A DNA stretch of 64,000 nucleotides from Bacteroidota bacterium (GCA_016717325.1 JADKFV010000030.1:11900-75899), one strand, 5' to 3'. Counted from the stretch's first letter, positions 28,466 through 38,415 are shown. Program-made: numbers and translations. Notes: generated by a model not told the origin, from the letters alone.

Positions 28466-28717
28466 AATGATTTAAAAATGTAATTAGCTTGTTGACAAAT
28501 GTCAAAATATATTTTGATTTACGATAGTTTATATTTTTGAGTTAGCAGGAGAAATTATTTTTGTTTTCGAATAAGTTGGAATGATGCACAACAAAAGGGT
28601 GAAAAGAAATATTGCCTAATGTGATTTGTTTACAACAAAGGTTAAAACAAAAAATAATAAAACAATGGTTCATAAGCCAAGATGAATATAAATTGTGCTT
28701 GTAAATACGTTTGGTGT

Positions 28718-30968
28718 TTATTGCAATGTCCACCGCACCCCAAAGAAAAATCTGGCTCCCTGCACGCAGCATAATTATAACTTGGGTCAAAAGTATATCC
28801 ATTAGGATTGTTTACAGTTAAGTCTTTGTCGAACGGATCGTGAGGTCGCATGATTGGATTTTTAGGAACGAAGTTTAAAATGTTTTTACTCCACCATAGA
28901 ACTCAATATCGTTTCCAACTTTTTTTGTTGCCTGTAAATTCACCAAGCAAAACCATGGAGATTGCTCAGGTCTGAAATCGTTTGGAAGTACAGGTAAGTA
29001 CATGGGGCTTTTTACTAAACCGGTTAAATCGAAACTCAAACCTAACTTACTCAAAGTATAACTTGCTGCAAAAGTTGATGAAAATTTTGGTGCAAATTGT
29101 TGTGGCCTTTTTACGTTCACACCTACACTATCACTTTCAATTTGGTAAACATCCATCAGCGTTCCTCCCAAAATAATTTTCAGCCCGTTTGTAAAAGCAA
29201 AATCTAAATTCAAATTGGCTCCTTTCGAAATAGCGTAGCCTTTTAAATTGTCGTAAATTATTTTGTCAGGATCGGTATTGAAGTCGCCAACAATTTTGTT
29301 GGTGAAGTAGGTATAAAAAGTGCTCATGTCAATTCCAATAAACCCGTTTCTATGATCTATTTGCGTAACATAATTCAGGTTTACATTCCAACTTTGTTCG
29401 GGTCTTAATTTTTCTGCTATCACTACTTCTCTCGCTCCTGTAAGTGCTGCATGGTCTTCGGTAAAAAGATTGACAACTCTATAGCCATTGCCACCACTTA
29501 AGCGAATGGTGTGGTTGTTATTGGGGCGGAATTTGAAACTTAATCGTGGTGTAAAAATATTTCCATGTTCGTTGTTGTGGTCGTAGCGCATACCAACAAG
29601 TGTTGTGAGTTTTTTATTTATTGTCCATTCGTCCTGCACAAACAAACCGGGTAAAATAGTTAGCTGCGGTTTATTTGTCGGATTCAAAGTATCGGTTGTT
29701 GCAGTTGCCGGTGAATTATCATCATACGAAATGAAACGAAAAGGAACACCAAAAAGTAAACTGTGCTTACCAATAGTTTTATCCCAAAGCAATTGAGAAA
29801 AAGCCGTGTGTTGCGATGCCTTATATTTTATAGTTCCATAATAGCTATCCTGATAATGGTAGTTGTAAGAATATTCCACACGAATATTTTGATGCTTAAC
29901 AGGCAAACCATACACACCAATTACTTCGGCCCGGTTGGTATAAATACTCTCGCCATATATACTGTCGGTTCCTCTAAATTCGGGTGTCCAGGTAGTTTGT
30001 CCACCCCACCGGTTTTCATAAATAAATCTTGCTGCAATTGAAACAGGCTTTCCACTTTTGCGTTCAAAATTCCATTTATTAAAAATTGAAATTCTTTTTT
30101 GCAGCGTTACATCTGTAAAGCCGTCATTATTTATATCGTGAATGGTGTTGAAATAAAAACCATTGATGCCTAACAACGAGCTTGCTTTTTTGACTTTAAA
30201 TTTTGCTGTCACATCTGCATTGTATTCATTCCAGGTTGTGCCCGCAATATCAACTTTCAAAACAGGTGCTGTAACAGGGTCTTTGGTAATGATGTTTATT
30301 AAACCGCCAACAGCTTCGCTTCCATATAATGCAGATGCAGGGCCTTTTACAATTTCAATACGCTTTACCATGCTGTTGGGAATTCCAGCCAAACCATAAA
30401 CTGTTGAAAGGGAAGAAACAATTGGCATACCATCAATAAGCACCATTGTATACGGGCCTTCCATCCCATTAATGTGTATGTCGCCTGTACTGCATACATT
30501 GCAATTGAGCTGCGGCTGCACACCGTTTACCATTGTAAGGGCTTCAAAAATATTTGGTGTCGGATTTTTTTTGAAGAAAACCGGATTATAAACTTCAACA
30601 GGAATGGGACTATCCAGCTTAGAAGTTTCTTTCATGGTGCCCGAAACCACTACTTCTTTTATTGTGCCTGCACTTACATTTAAGTTGAATTTGTAAATGG
30701 TTTTTGTGGCTGTGAGTTGAATGGTGTCGGCTCTATAACCCAAATATGTAGCAATAAGTTTTCCGTTTTCGTGAGCCTTTGGTATTTCCAATTTGAAATA
30801 GCCGTTGTTGTCGGTAGTTGCACCTATGGCTGTTCCCAATAATTGCACATTGCTGTATTGTAAAGCTTCGGTGGTTTGCCTGTCCCTTACGCTTCCACTT
30901 ATGCTTCGGCTTTGGGCTTTAGCAGTTATGGTTGCGATAGTAAGTAAAAAGAGTACAAAATTTTTCAT
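28718..30968 (-). CDS. TonB-dependent outer membrane receptor, two frameshifts near the end
   Basis: About 750 residues. The signal peptide starts at the ATG at 30968 (MKNFVLFLLTIATITAKAQ). Next come a carboxypeptidase-regulatory-like domain (ISGSVRDRQTTEALQYSNVQ), a plug (NIFEALTMVNGVQPQLNCNV, ERIEIVKGPASALYGSEAVG) and a beta-barrel. The plug holds a CNVC pair. The last codons are split: one extra A near 28876 gives VKNILNFVPKNPIMRPHDPF, and one base near 28762 gives QGARFFFGVRWTLQ with the stop at 28718, a normal aromatic barrel end. An operator for the divergent DtxR-type regulator lies inside its promoter, so the cargo is probably an iron or manganese complex. Confidence 0.9.
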
Positions 30969-30989
30969 CCAGAATAATTGTTCTGCCGG

Positions 30990-31020
30990 CAAAAGTAATA
31001 TGTTAGACTTATCTAACAAA
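30990..31020 (-). promoter_or_regulatory. TonB receptor promoter, perfect -33/-7
   Basis: On the minus strand TTTG (complement of 31017-31020), 19 bases, then TACTTTTG (complement of 30990-30997) match the Bacteroidota promoter consensus exactly. Predicted start about 30985, giving a short leader before the ATG at 30968. Confidence 0.75.
31002..31017. promoter_or_regulatory. DtxR/MntR-type operator inside the promoter spacer
   Basis: GTTAGACTTATCTAAC: 6-base arms GTTAGA/TCTAAC around CTTA, close to the TTAGG-N-CCTAA pattern of DtxR-family boxes. It fills the spacer between the -33 and -7 elements of the TonB receptor promoter, where bound repressor would block polymerase. Confidence 0.7.
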
Positions 31021-31046
31021 TTTGTTTTGAAAATAATTTATATAAG

Positions 31047-31079
31047 TTTGAATGGTTGAGATGTCAATTCATATATTTG
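31047..31079 (+). promoter_or_regulatory. DtxR-type regulator promoter, probably leaderless
   Basis: TTTG at 31047-31050, a 21-base spacer, then TATATTTG at 31072-31079. Only four bases separate the -7 element from the ATG at 31084, so the mRNA should begin at or within a base of the start codon. Confidence 0.65.
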
Positions 31080-31083
31080 CCCT

Positions 31084-31740
31084 ATGAATTCACTGATAGA
31101 AGAAAATTATTTAAAAGCACTGTTCAACCTGTCGAATAGCAAAGGCGAGGTGAATGTGAACGAGTTGAGTAAACGGCTGGAAATAAAAATGCCTACTGTT
31201 ACCAGCATGATGAAAAAACTTTCAGAAAAAAAACTTGTACTTTATGAAAGCTACAAACCCTTGCGCCTCACCGAGAAAGGGAAAAAAGAAGCGGCTATTG
31301 TTATTCGCAAACATCGCCTTACCGAAATGTTTTTGGTACAAAAAATGGGGTTTGGCTGGGAAGATGTTCACCCCATTGCCGAACAGGTAGAACATATACA
31401 ATCGCCTTTATTTTTCGATAAGATGGATGAGTTGCTTGGCTTTCCAAAACTAGATCCTCATGGCTCCCCTATTCCCGATAAGAATGGCAAAGTGATTTGG
31501 AAAGAATTCAACAAGCTGAGCGAATGTAAAAGTGGCGACACCATAAAGTTAACAGCAGTAATAAATACTTCGGGCGAGTTTCTGAAATTTTTAAATAGTC
31601 GCGAACTCAGCCTGGGTTTGAAACTGAAAATAAAATCGGTAGAACCGTTCGACAAAACCATGATTGTGAGCTATGGAAAACGACCTTCAGAAACTTTGAG
31701 CCACACGGTTTGCGAAAGATTACTTGTTGAGAAAATTTAA
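31084..31740 (+). CDS. DtxR-family metal-dependent transcriptional repressor
   Basis: A 218-residue regulator. The N-terminal winged helix (residues 1-65: ENYLKALFNLSNSKGEVNVN, then LEIKMPTVTSMMKKLSEKKL) is followed by the metal-binding and dimerisation domain (RKHRLTEMFLVQKMGFGWEDVH, then AEQVEHIQSPLFFDKMDELL), and a C-terminal FeoA/SH3-like domain (about 145-218, GDTIKLTAVINTSGEFLKFL). Candidate metal ligands lie in the E/H-rich segments. With Fe2+ or Mn2+ it should repress the divergent TonB receptor through the palindrome at 31002-31017. I cannot decide between iron (IdeR-like) and manganese (MntR-like) sensing. Confidence 0.92.
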   Translation: MNSLIEENYLKALFNLSNSKGEVNVNELSKRLEIKMPTVTSMMKKLSEKKLVLYESYKPLRLTEKGKKEAAIVIRKHRLTEMFLVQKMGFGWEDVHPIAEQVEHIQSPLFFDKMDELLGFPKLDPHGSPIPDKNGKVIWKEFNKLSECKSGDTIKLTAVINTSGEFLKFLNSRELSLGLKLKIKSVEPFDKTMIVSYGKRPSETLSHTVCERLLVEKI

Positions 31741-31769
31741 AACTGATGGAATTTCAGAATGGTATTTCT

Positions 31770-32326
31770 TACAGCGTGAAAAGAAACATCACAAAAACGC
31801 ATAGCCACACAAAATCGACAAATTGCCATTAGATGGTAAACAGTTGTAGTTTGGTGCGGTTAGATTTGTCGCTGAGAAATAAAAGGGCTTTTGCAACATT
31901 GCCTGTTGCATGAAATATTTGAAAATTGAAGTACCCAAATGCGCCCAACCCTGCAACAATATGCAACATATGAAAGCCCGAAATAATAAAAAGGAAAGTA
32001 ACACCGGGGTTCGAAATTACGAGGTAACCGGCATCGGCCAACATTTTCCATCCTATAAATTGTGTGATGCAAAATGCAATGTCCAGTATAAATGCAGAGA
32101 GCATGGATATTTGTAAATCGCGGAGTTCATCGTTTTTAAATGCGCGCAGGCAACGGCTTAGTGCAAAGCTGCTAAATAGTAATATAATGGTGCTGAGTGT
32201 AAATGTGCGCGGTAACTGAAAGTGTTGCGATACGCCTGAACTGGAAACGCGAATGGCATAAAGAAAAACGATTGAGAGAAAAATAAGTGTGCTGCCTACC
32301 ATAGCAATAAACAGGAGCAATAACAC
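31770..32326 (-). pseudogene. Cytochrome c oxidase subunit III-like, copy 1, nonsense mutation
   Basis: A heme-copper oxidase subunit III relative with the hallmarks GFHMLHIVAGLGAFGY and, past the break, WQFVDFVWLCVFVMFLFTL. The codon for the conserved tyrosine in the 'YWHFVD' motif (TAT in copy 2) is TAA here, which cuts the last 19 residues containing the final helix. Its start is also unclear: the only in-frame start is a GTG at 32326, and the N-terminus differs from copy 2. It is about 95% identical over roughly 560 bp to the copy at 35269. No subunit I or II gene is nearby. Confidence 0.8.
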
Positions 32327-32617
32327 CGCATAAAGATCTTTTTGACCACGCTTGTTGCTATGTGTTACTCCTAATCAAATGTTTGCACAAAAATGTAAAA
32401 GCATATATTTCCTAATAAAGAATGTTTAGCAGTTTAGTGGTATTGATATCAAAGCATACCGTTTTGCTTCAAATTTTCTCTAATCAAAATGAAAAAATAA
32501 AACTGCAATTAAAAGTATGTTAACAAATTTATTCATAAACAAAATAAAAATAGTTTGCTTTTTATTTGAGAATGCATTTATATTGTGACTCCATTTAAAT
32601 CTTTAAAAACAAAAATT

Positions 32618-34819
32618 ATGTTTAAAAAAATCGTCCTCGCTTCTGCAGTAGCATTATTTATGGGTGTAGCTGCCCAATCGCAACATAGTCACCGCAATTG
32701 TGGTACTATGGATGCTCTCAAAGAGCAATTGCAAAACGATCCTACGTTAAAGCAACGTATGGATGCTCAAGAAAGAGATATTGCTACATATGTGCAGCAA
32801 AATCAAAATGTAAAAACAAATGCGATAACTACTATACCGGTAGTATTTCACATATTGTACAACACCGCAGCACAAAATATTTCAGATGCGCGCATTTTTG
32901 CGCAGCTCGATGTGATGAACAAAGATTTTGCCCGCCTAAATGCTGATGCCGGAAATACCCCTGGCGTATTTTCGGGAATAGCATCTGCTACCAATATTCA
33001 GTTTTGTTTAGCACAGCGCGATCCTAATGGTGCTGCTACTACTGGTATTGTGCGTAAAGCCACAACGGTTACTTCATTTGGATCTGCGGGCAATCCCATG
33101 AAATTTTCTGCCTCGGGTGGTGCCGATGCCTGGCCTACAGGTACTTACCTCAATTTTTGGGTTTGTAACTTAGGTGGTGGATTGTTAGGCTATGCACAGT
33201 TTCCGGGCGGCACTGCCAATACAGATGGTGTTGTTTGTCTCACAGGTAGCGTTGGTGGGCCATCGGCACCCGGCACTTCCACGCCATACAACTTAGGCCG
33301 CACAGCAACCCACGAAGTAGGTCACTGGCTTAACTTAAGCCATATTTGGGGCGATGCAAATTGCGGAAACGATCAAGTAGCTGATACACCAACTCAACAA
33401 ACTTCAAATTTTGGTTGCCCAACATTTCCAAAGGTTACATGCGGCAATGGCCCAAATGGCGATATGTTTATGAACTACATGGACTATGTGGATGATGCAT
33501 GTATGAATGCATTTACAGCAGGTCAAAGTCTACGCATTGATGCTACAATAAATGGAGCGCGTGCATCGCTAAAAACATCACTAGGTTGCACACCTCCAAA
33601 TGGCGGTTGCGGCACACCTGCATCATTATCGGCATCGGCCATCACATCAACTACTGTTACATTAAATTGGGCAGCTGTACCGGGTGCTTCTTCATACAAT
33701 GTACAATACCGTGTGGTAGGCGCAGGTGTATGGATAAATACTACATCGGCTACAAACAGCAAAGGGCTTACAGGCCTGGTTGCCTCCACAAATTATGAAT
33801 ATAGGGTGCAGGCAGTTTGCAATGGTGCAACAAGTGCTTACAGCAGCATAGGCAATTATACTACTTCATCTTCGGGTGGTTGTGGCGTTCCTAATTCATT
33901 ATCGGCCACATCTATCACATCAACCACTGCAACATTAAATTGGTCGGCCACACTGGGTGCCCTTTCTTATAAGATACAGTATCGCGTGGTGGGTGCTACT
34001 ATTTGGGTAAACACAACGTCAACTCTCAACACTAAACCTATTGCAGGTTTGGTTGCCTCTACTAACTACCAGTATAGGGTACGCACTGTTTGCGCGGGAG
34101 GAGTACAATCAGCGTTCAGTGCCATAAGCACATTCACAACCTCAGCTCCGGGTGGCAATTGTGCAAATTCGTACGAACCTAATAATACGAATACCACCTT
34201 TACAGTCATTAATCCAAGTACCGACATTTATTCTATGATAGGTACGAGCACAGATGTTGACTGGTATAAATTTAATACTGTATCGCCAAATATTAAAATT
34301 AAAGCAACCTTATCGCAATTGCCATTCGACTATGACTTGGAGTTATATAGCTATGGAAATGTGTTGCTTGCATCATCGCTACTTGCCGGCACAAGCGATG
34401 AAAATGTTATTCGCAATGGAACTGCTAGCGGTTCATTCAAACTGCGTGTGTTTGGTTTCAACGGTGCATTCAGCGCATCAAGTTGCTACAAGTTGCGCGT
34501 AAATGTTAGCAGCACAAACTGGACTGCAATGATGCCACTTAATGAGCGTAATCCAAAGGTAGCAGAAGAACTAGACATCAATGCATATCCAAATCCTACA
34601 ACAAGCGACATTGCATTTGTATTTAGAAGCGATGTGGAAGGTAAAGGCACAATTGTTATTACCGATATCACAGGCCGACAAGTACACAGCGTAAACATCA
34701 ATGTGATTGAAGGTACCAATACTGCTACAATGAACATCGAATCGTTAACAGAGGGTGTATACGTTGCACAGATATATACAGGCAGCGAAGTTTTAAAAGT
34801 TAAAATAGTAAAAGAATAA
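32618..34819 (+). CDS. Secreted M43 (pappalysin-like) zinc metalloprotease with FN3, PPC and T9SS domains
   Basis: A 733-residue exported protease starting at the ATG at 32618 with a signal peptide (IVLASAVALFMGVAAQSQ). A propeptide (residues 20-65) precedes the M43 catalytic domain, whose zinc site is HEVGHWLNLSH (H232, E233, H236, H242) with a Met-turn at MNYMDYVDD. Two fibronectin type III domains follow (SASAITSTTVTLNWAAVPGA; SATSITSTTATLNWSATLGA), then a PPC domain (NSYEPNNTNTTFTVINP, STDVDWYKF) and a T9SS domain (INAYPNPTTSDIAFVFRSDV). Likely a surface or released protein-degrading enzyme. It lies between two copies of the subunit III gene. Confidence 0.93.
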   Translation: MFKKIVLASAVALFMGVAAQSQHSHRNCGTMDALKEQLQNDPTLKQRMDAQERDIATYVQQNQNVKTNAITTIPVVFHILYNTAAQNISDARIFAQLDVMNKDFARLNADAGNTPGVFSGIASATNIQFCLAQRDPNGAATTGIVRKATTVTSFGSAGNPMKFSASGGADAWPTGTYLNFWVCNLGGGLLGYAQFPGGTANTDGVVCLTGSVGGPSAPGTSTPYNLGRTATHEVGHWLNLSHIWGDANCGNDQVADTPTQQTSNFGCPTFPKVTCGNGPNGDMFMNYMDYVDDACMNAFTAGQSLRIDATINGARASLKTSLGCTPPNGGCGTPASLSASAITSTTVTLNWAAVPGASSYNVQYRVVGAGVWINTTSATNSKGLTGLVASTNYEYRVQAVCNGATSAYSSIGNYTTSSSGGCGVPNSLSATSITSTTATLNWSATLGALSYKIQYRVVGATIWVNTTSTLNTKPIAGLVASTNYQYRVRTVCAGGVQSAFSAISTFTTSAPGGNCANSYEPNNTNTTFTVINPSTDIYSMIGTSTDVDWYKFNTVSPNIKIKATLSQLPFDYDLELYSYGNVLLASSLLAGTSDENVIRNGTASGSFKLRVFGFNGAFSASSCYKLRVNVSSTNWTAMMPLNERNPKVAEELDINAYPNPTTSDIAFVFRSDVEGKGTIVITDITGRQVHSVNINVIEGTNTATMNIESLTEGVYVAQIYTGSEVLKVKIVKE

Positions 34820-34836
34820 TACGAGTTTTTCTAATA

Positions 34837-34868
34837 CAAAAAACCCCGAGCAATCGGGGTTTTTTTTT
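34837..34868 (+). terminator. Terminator of the M43 protease gene
   Basis: AACCCCGA/TCGGGGTT stem with a 4-base loop and a run of T, 18 bases after the stop codon. Confidence 0.9.
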
Positions 34869-35264
34869 GCCCCACTTTTTTTTTGACGGGAGGCGGTGGC
34901 CTCTCCGTTTACCGTGTGTCGCCACACGGCAATAAATACCACATTCTAAGAACCAATACCCCACCACCCGAAAGTAAATATACCGAAGTTTAAATTGCTA
35001 TTCTGGGCTCAATGCCATCGAAACGGATATTGGCAAAAGGTTATAGCCCAATAAATTAAAAATCAGGATTATATTGAAACACAAACACTTTAGTATCAAT
35101 AGTCATCGATTATATTGGTTGTAGTAACGATATAATGCACCCAACCCAATTACAAAGTTGTTGAAAATGATTACCATCAATACCATTATTGATTGCGAAG
35201 ATTGAAAAGAAGAATGCAGAAACTTACAGCTGTCGCAAATATTAATTTGAATTAAAATGCGATT
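34869..35264. other. Intergenic region, nothing recognised
   Basis: About 400 bp after the protease terminator, with AT-rich text and no supported gene, RNA or repeat. Confidence 0.5.
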
Positions 35265-35268
35265 TTTT

Positions 35269-35846
35269 TTACAGCGTGAAAAGAAACATCACAAAAACGC
35301 AAAGCCACACAAAATCGACAAAGTGCCAATAGATGGTGAACAGTTGAAGTTTGGTGCGGTTAGAATTGTCGTTGAGAAATAAGAGGGCTTTTGCAACATT
35401 GCCTGTTGCATGAAATATTTGAAAATTGAGGTAACCAAACGCGCCCAACCCTGCAACAATATGCAACATATGAAAGCCCGAAATAATAAAAAGGAAGGTA
35501 ACACCGGGGTTCGAAATTACGAGGTAACCGGCATCGGCCAACATTTTCCATCCTATAAATTGTGTGATGCAAAATGCAATGGCCAGTATAAATGCAGAGA
35601 GCATGGATATTTGCAAATCGCGGAGTTCATCGCTTTTAAATGCGCGCAGGCAACAGCTTAGTGCAAAGCTACTAAAGAGTAATATAATGGTGCTAAGTGT
35701 AAATGTGCGTGGTAATTGAAAGTGTTGCGATACGCCTGAACTGGAAACGCGAATGGCATAAAGAAAAACGAGTGAGAGAAAATAAGTGTGCTGCCAACCA
35801 TAGCAAAAAACAGGAAGGTTTTGAAAGGATGCATTTTTTTCGACAT
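35269..35846 (-). CDS. Cytochrome c oxidase subunit III-like, copy 2, one frameshift
   Basis: About 192 residues once joined. It begins MSKKMHPFKTFLFFAMVGST at 35846, has five predicted membrane helices and ends with the intact motif YWHFVDFVWLCVFVMFLF. The frame shifts near 35780: this copy reads GAGAAAATAAG where copy 1 has one more A, and adding it restores GSTLIFLSLVFLYAIRVSSS. The family forms part of the terminal oxidase that reduces O2 at the inner membrane, but without the catalytic centre. As no other subunit genes are near, it may be an orphan or a partner of an oxidase elsewhere. It keeps the C-terminal helix that copy 1 has lost. Confidence 0.8.
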
Positions 35847-35850
35847 GCGT

Positions 35851-36186
35851 CAACCTGCCTGTTGTGTGTGTTTTGTTATTGCCTGTCTTTTTTCTCGCTC
35901 ATTGCTTTCTCTTTCTAATAGTGCACCAAATATAGTTATTTTTATTATCTACTAATTATATGGAACACATTTAAACAAAATTTGTGCTAAAAAGATTTTA
36001 ATTAAAATTTTGTTTGAAACTAATTACAATAAATTTACATGAATAGTTTGTCGGGCATGAGAGAATGAATGCCGAATGTGTGTTGCTACAGAAAACACCA
36101 AAGAACATCAAAGGGATTCAGAAAGTTTTTGGTGCATTTTGTATTTTAGTGGCTATTCATTTTTCCGTCCTCTGGTGGCAATTCCA
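35851..36186. other. Intergenic region, nothing recognised
   Basis: About 335 bp upstream of subunit III copy 2 and downstream of the DUF2179 gene. No gene, terminator or repeat is clear. Confidence 0.5.
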
Positions 36187-36786
36187 TTATTTTTTGAAAA
36201 GCGGAACAAGGCGCTTTAAATAGAACAAGAGTTTATTTTCTTGTTGGTTTGGAAACACGCCCTGATTAGCATCTTTCACATCTTCGATGGTATAGAATGC
36301 CTCGGGGCAATGAGTTTGGATGAGTGCTTTAACATTAGCATTTTCGGTACGGTCTATAATGAGGTAAACAATTTTTACCGGGCCGCGAGACCCTGTGGCA
36401 TCTACAGTGGTTGGTGCAAATCCATGTTCTGCTGCTGCTTCTAATAAATTGGTGATGTTGTGGTGGGTAATGATGTGGAATATTTGCATGCCCAACCCTA
36501 ATCGTTTATCGATACGTATACCCAAATAAATACCTGTAGCATAGCCAAAACCCCATGTAAGATAACCGGCAATATTGCTCACGTGACTCAACACCGATTG
36601 TACGGCCACCAGCCAAATCATTACTTCAACAAAGCCAATAAAAGGCACTACGGTTTTAAGGTTTTTGCTGAGTAATATATTGCGCAGTGTTCCCAACGAA
36701 ACATCGGATGCGCGGCATACAAAAATGAATAATGGCATAAGAAACCATTGATATAGCGGGTCGGTGGAAGTGAATAGCTTTTCCAT
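36187..36786 (-). CDS. DUF2179/DUF5698 membrane protein (UPF0316)
   Basis: A 199-residue protein with three N-terminal membrane helices (residues 13-30, 45-65 and 70-90), the second and third in GFVEVMIWLVAVQSVLSHVS and AGYLTWGFGYATGIYLGIRI. A cytoplasmic C-terminal DUF2179 domain follows (MQIFHIITHHNITNLLEAAA, VYLIIDRTENANVKALIQ). The DUF2179 fold is thought to bind ligands and is also found in YitT-type proteins; function unknown. It begins at the last base of the sirtuin gene and is the last gene of the MATE-fmt operon. Confidence 0.85.
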   Translation of the reverse strand: MEKLFTSTDPLYQWFLMPLFIFVCRASDVSLGTLRNILLSKNLKTVVPFIGFVEVMIWLVAVQSVLSHVSNIAGYLTWGFGYATGIYLGIRIDKRLGLGMQIFHIITHHNITNLLEAAAEHGFAPTTVDATGSRGPVKIVYLIIDRTENANVKALIQTHCPEAFYTIEDVKDANQGVFPNQQENKLLFYLKRLVPLFKK

Positions 36787-37475
36787 TATGCAATTAAAAG
36801 TTTTTCGACCAAGGCAGGCACCTCGTGGGCAGCCTTACCTTTTTTTATGGTGAGATTTTCGATGTATGGCAAAGCTTTGGCATTGGGGTCTACCAAATAT
36901 TTTGTGCTGTTATGAGGGGCGTGATTGATAAGGCTTGCTGCGGGATACACCTCGAGTGAACTTCCAATAATTATAAAAATATCGGCCTGTTCCGTAATAT
37001 ATGTAGCTGTATCCATCATGGGAACAAGCTCGCCAAACCAAACAATGTGCGGGCGCAGTTGCGATCCAAGTTCACAGGTATCACCTTGCTTTAATTCCCA
37101 TCCATCGATATCATATATCAACCGTGGGTTGGCTGTACTCCTGGCTTTCCGTAATTCGCCATGCAGGTGTATAATTTTTGTGGAACCGGCTCTCTCGTGC
37201 AGGTCGTCAACATTTTGGGTAATAACTGTTACTTTATACGTAGCTTCGAGTTTTGCAATGGCAAAGTGTGCGGCATTGGGTTGGCAATCGAGCAACTGCT
37301 TTCTTCGTTGGTTATAAAAGTCGAGCACCAATGCCTGATTGCGCTGCCATGCCTCGGGTGTGGCCACATCTTCTATACGATGCTCTTCCCACAGTCCGCC
37401 ACTATCGCGAAAAGTTTTGATTCCGCTTTCGGCACTTATTCCTGCTCCAGTAAATACTACTATATGTTTACGCAT
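36786..37475 (-). CDS. Sir2-type NAD-dependent deacylase without zinc cysteines
   Basis: A 229-residue sirtuin that removes acyl groups from lysine using NAD+. It has GAGISAESGIKTFRD (NAD-binding), TQNVDDLHERAGS with the catalytic region, and LHGEL with the catalytic histidine. FYNQRR (Y-x-x-R) is the signature linked to desuccinylase and demalonylase activity (SIRT5/CobB type). The usual four zinc-binding cysteines are not present: the region RKARSTANPRLIYDIDGWEL has none and only one Cys follows (GDTCELGS). This zinc-less form is common in Bacteroidota. It overlaps fmt by eight bases upstream and DUF2179 by one base downstream. Confidence 0.88.
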   Translation of the reverse strand: MRKHIVVFTGAGISAESGIKTFRDSGGLWEEHRIEDVATPEAWQRNQALVLDFYNQRRKQLLDCQPNAAHFAIAKLEATYKVTVITQNVDDLHERAGSTKIIHLHGELRKARSTANPRLIYDIDGWELKQGDTCELGSQLRPHIVWFGELVPMMDTATYITEQADIFIIIGSSLEVYPAASLINHAPHNSTKYLVDPNAKALPYIENLTIKKGKAAHEVPALVEKLLIA

Positions 37476-38412
37476 TGGTGTTTTGAAATATAAAGCCTCG
37501 CAAAAATTCCTGCACAGTCATGGCCTTTTTTCCCTGCAACTGCAATTCGAGCGCATGCAGCCATCCATTGTTGCAGGCAAATTTAAGAAATGTTTTTCCA
37601 TCGGTTTGCATGTTACCGGCTGCAACATTCATTTCACCATATTCCTTTTGAGCGGAGTATATTTTAAGTTGCAACCTTTCGTTATCTTTACTAACTATGT
37701 ATGTATACGCTGCCGGGTAGCGCGACAATCCGCGCACAAAATTATTTACTTTATCCACTTCGTTGTTAAAGTTAATTGCACACGTTTCTTTAAATATTTT
37801 TGGTGCTGCCTTTAGTTCATTAGTGTCAACTTTACTTTGCGGGGCAGTATTCACTTTTCCATTGTTTATGGCCCTTGCGGTTTTTAACACAAGTGCTGCC
37901 CCTATGTGCATCATCTTATTGTGCAACGTGGTGGCATTATCACTTTCTTCTATGGGTATTTTTTCCTGAAATATAATATTGCCGGTATCTATTTCCTGCT
38001 GCAAAAAAAATGTGGTAACACCAGTTTCTTTTTCGCCATTTATTATTGCCCAATTGATGGGGGCAGCACCACGGTATTGCGGCAACAGTGAACCATGCAG
38101 ATTAAATGAGCCCAGTGGTGGCATACTCCACAACACTTGAGGCATCATGCGAAAGGCTACTACTATCTGAAGGTCGGGCATTAATGATTTTATTTCTTCC
38201 AAAAAAGCAGGGTCTTTTAATTTATGCGGTTGAAGCACTTTTATGTTTTGCGAAAGTGCATATTCTTTTACCGGAGAAAATTTCATTTGCAAACCACGGC
38301 CTGCAGGCGAGTCGGCAGCGGTAACTACCGCAACTACATTAAAATTATTTTCTACTAATATTTGTAACGATGGCACAGCAAAATCGGGAGTGCCATAAAA
38401 AATAATGCGCAT
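37468..38412 (-). CDS. fmt: Methionyl-tRNA formyltransferase
   Basis: A 314-residue enzyme that formylates initiator Met-tRNA using 10-formyl-tetrahydrofolate. The N-terminal catalytic domain has IIFYGTPDFAVPSLQ and LHGSLLPQYRGAAPINWAII (the SLLP and RGA folate and catalytic motifs, with N and H nearby), then GVTTFFLQQEIDTG. The C-terminal domain binds tRNA (VDKVNNFVRGLSRYPAAYTY). The length is typical. It is the fourth gene of a compact operon with overlapping or nearly overlapping ends, so translation of its neighbours is probably coupled. The gene appears intact. Confidence 0.95.
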   Translation of the reverse strand: MRIIFYGTPDFAVPSLQILVENNFNVVAVVTAADSPAGRGLQMKFSPVKEYALSQNIKVLQPHKLKDPAFLEEIKSLMPDLQIVVAFRMMPQVLWSMPPLGSFNLHGSLLPQYRGAAPINWAIINGEKETGVTTFFLQQEIDTGNIIFQEKIPIEESDNATTLHNKMMHIGAALVLKTARAINNGKVNTAPQSKVDTNELKAAPKIFKETCAINFNNEVDKVNNFVRGLSRYPAAYTYIVSKDNERLQLKIYSAQKEYGEMNVAAGNMQTDGKTFLKFACNNGWLHALELQLQGKKAMTVQEFLRGFIFQNTNA

Positions 38413-38415
38413 AGG

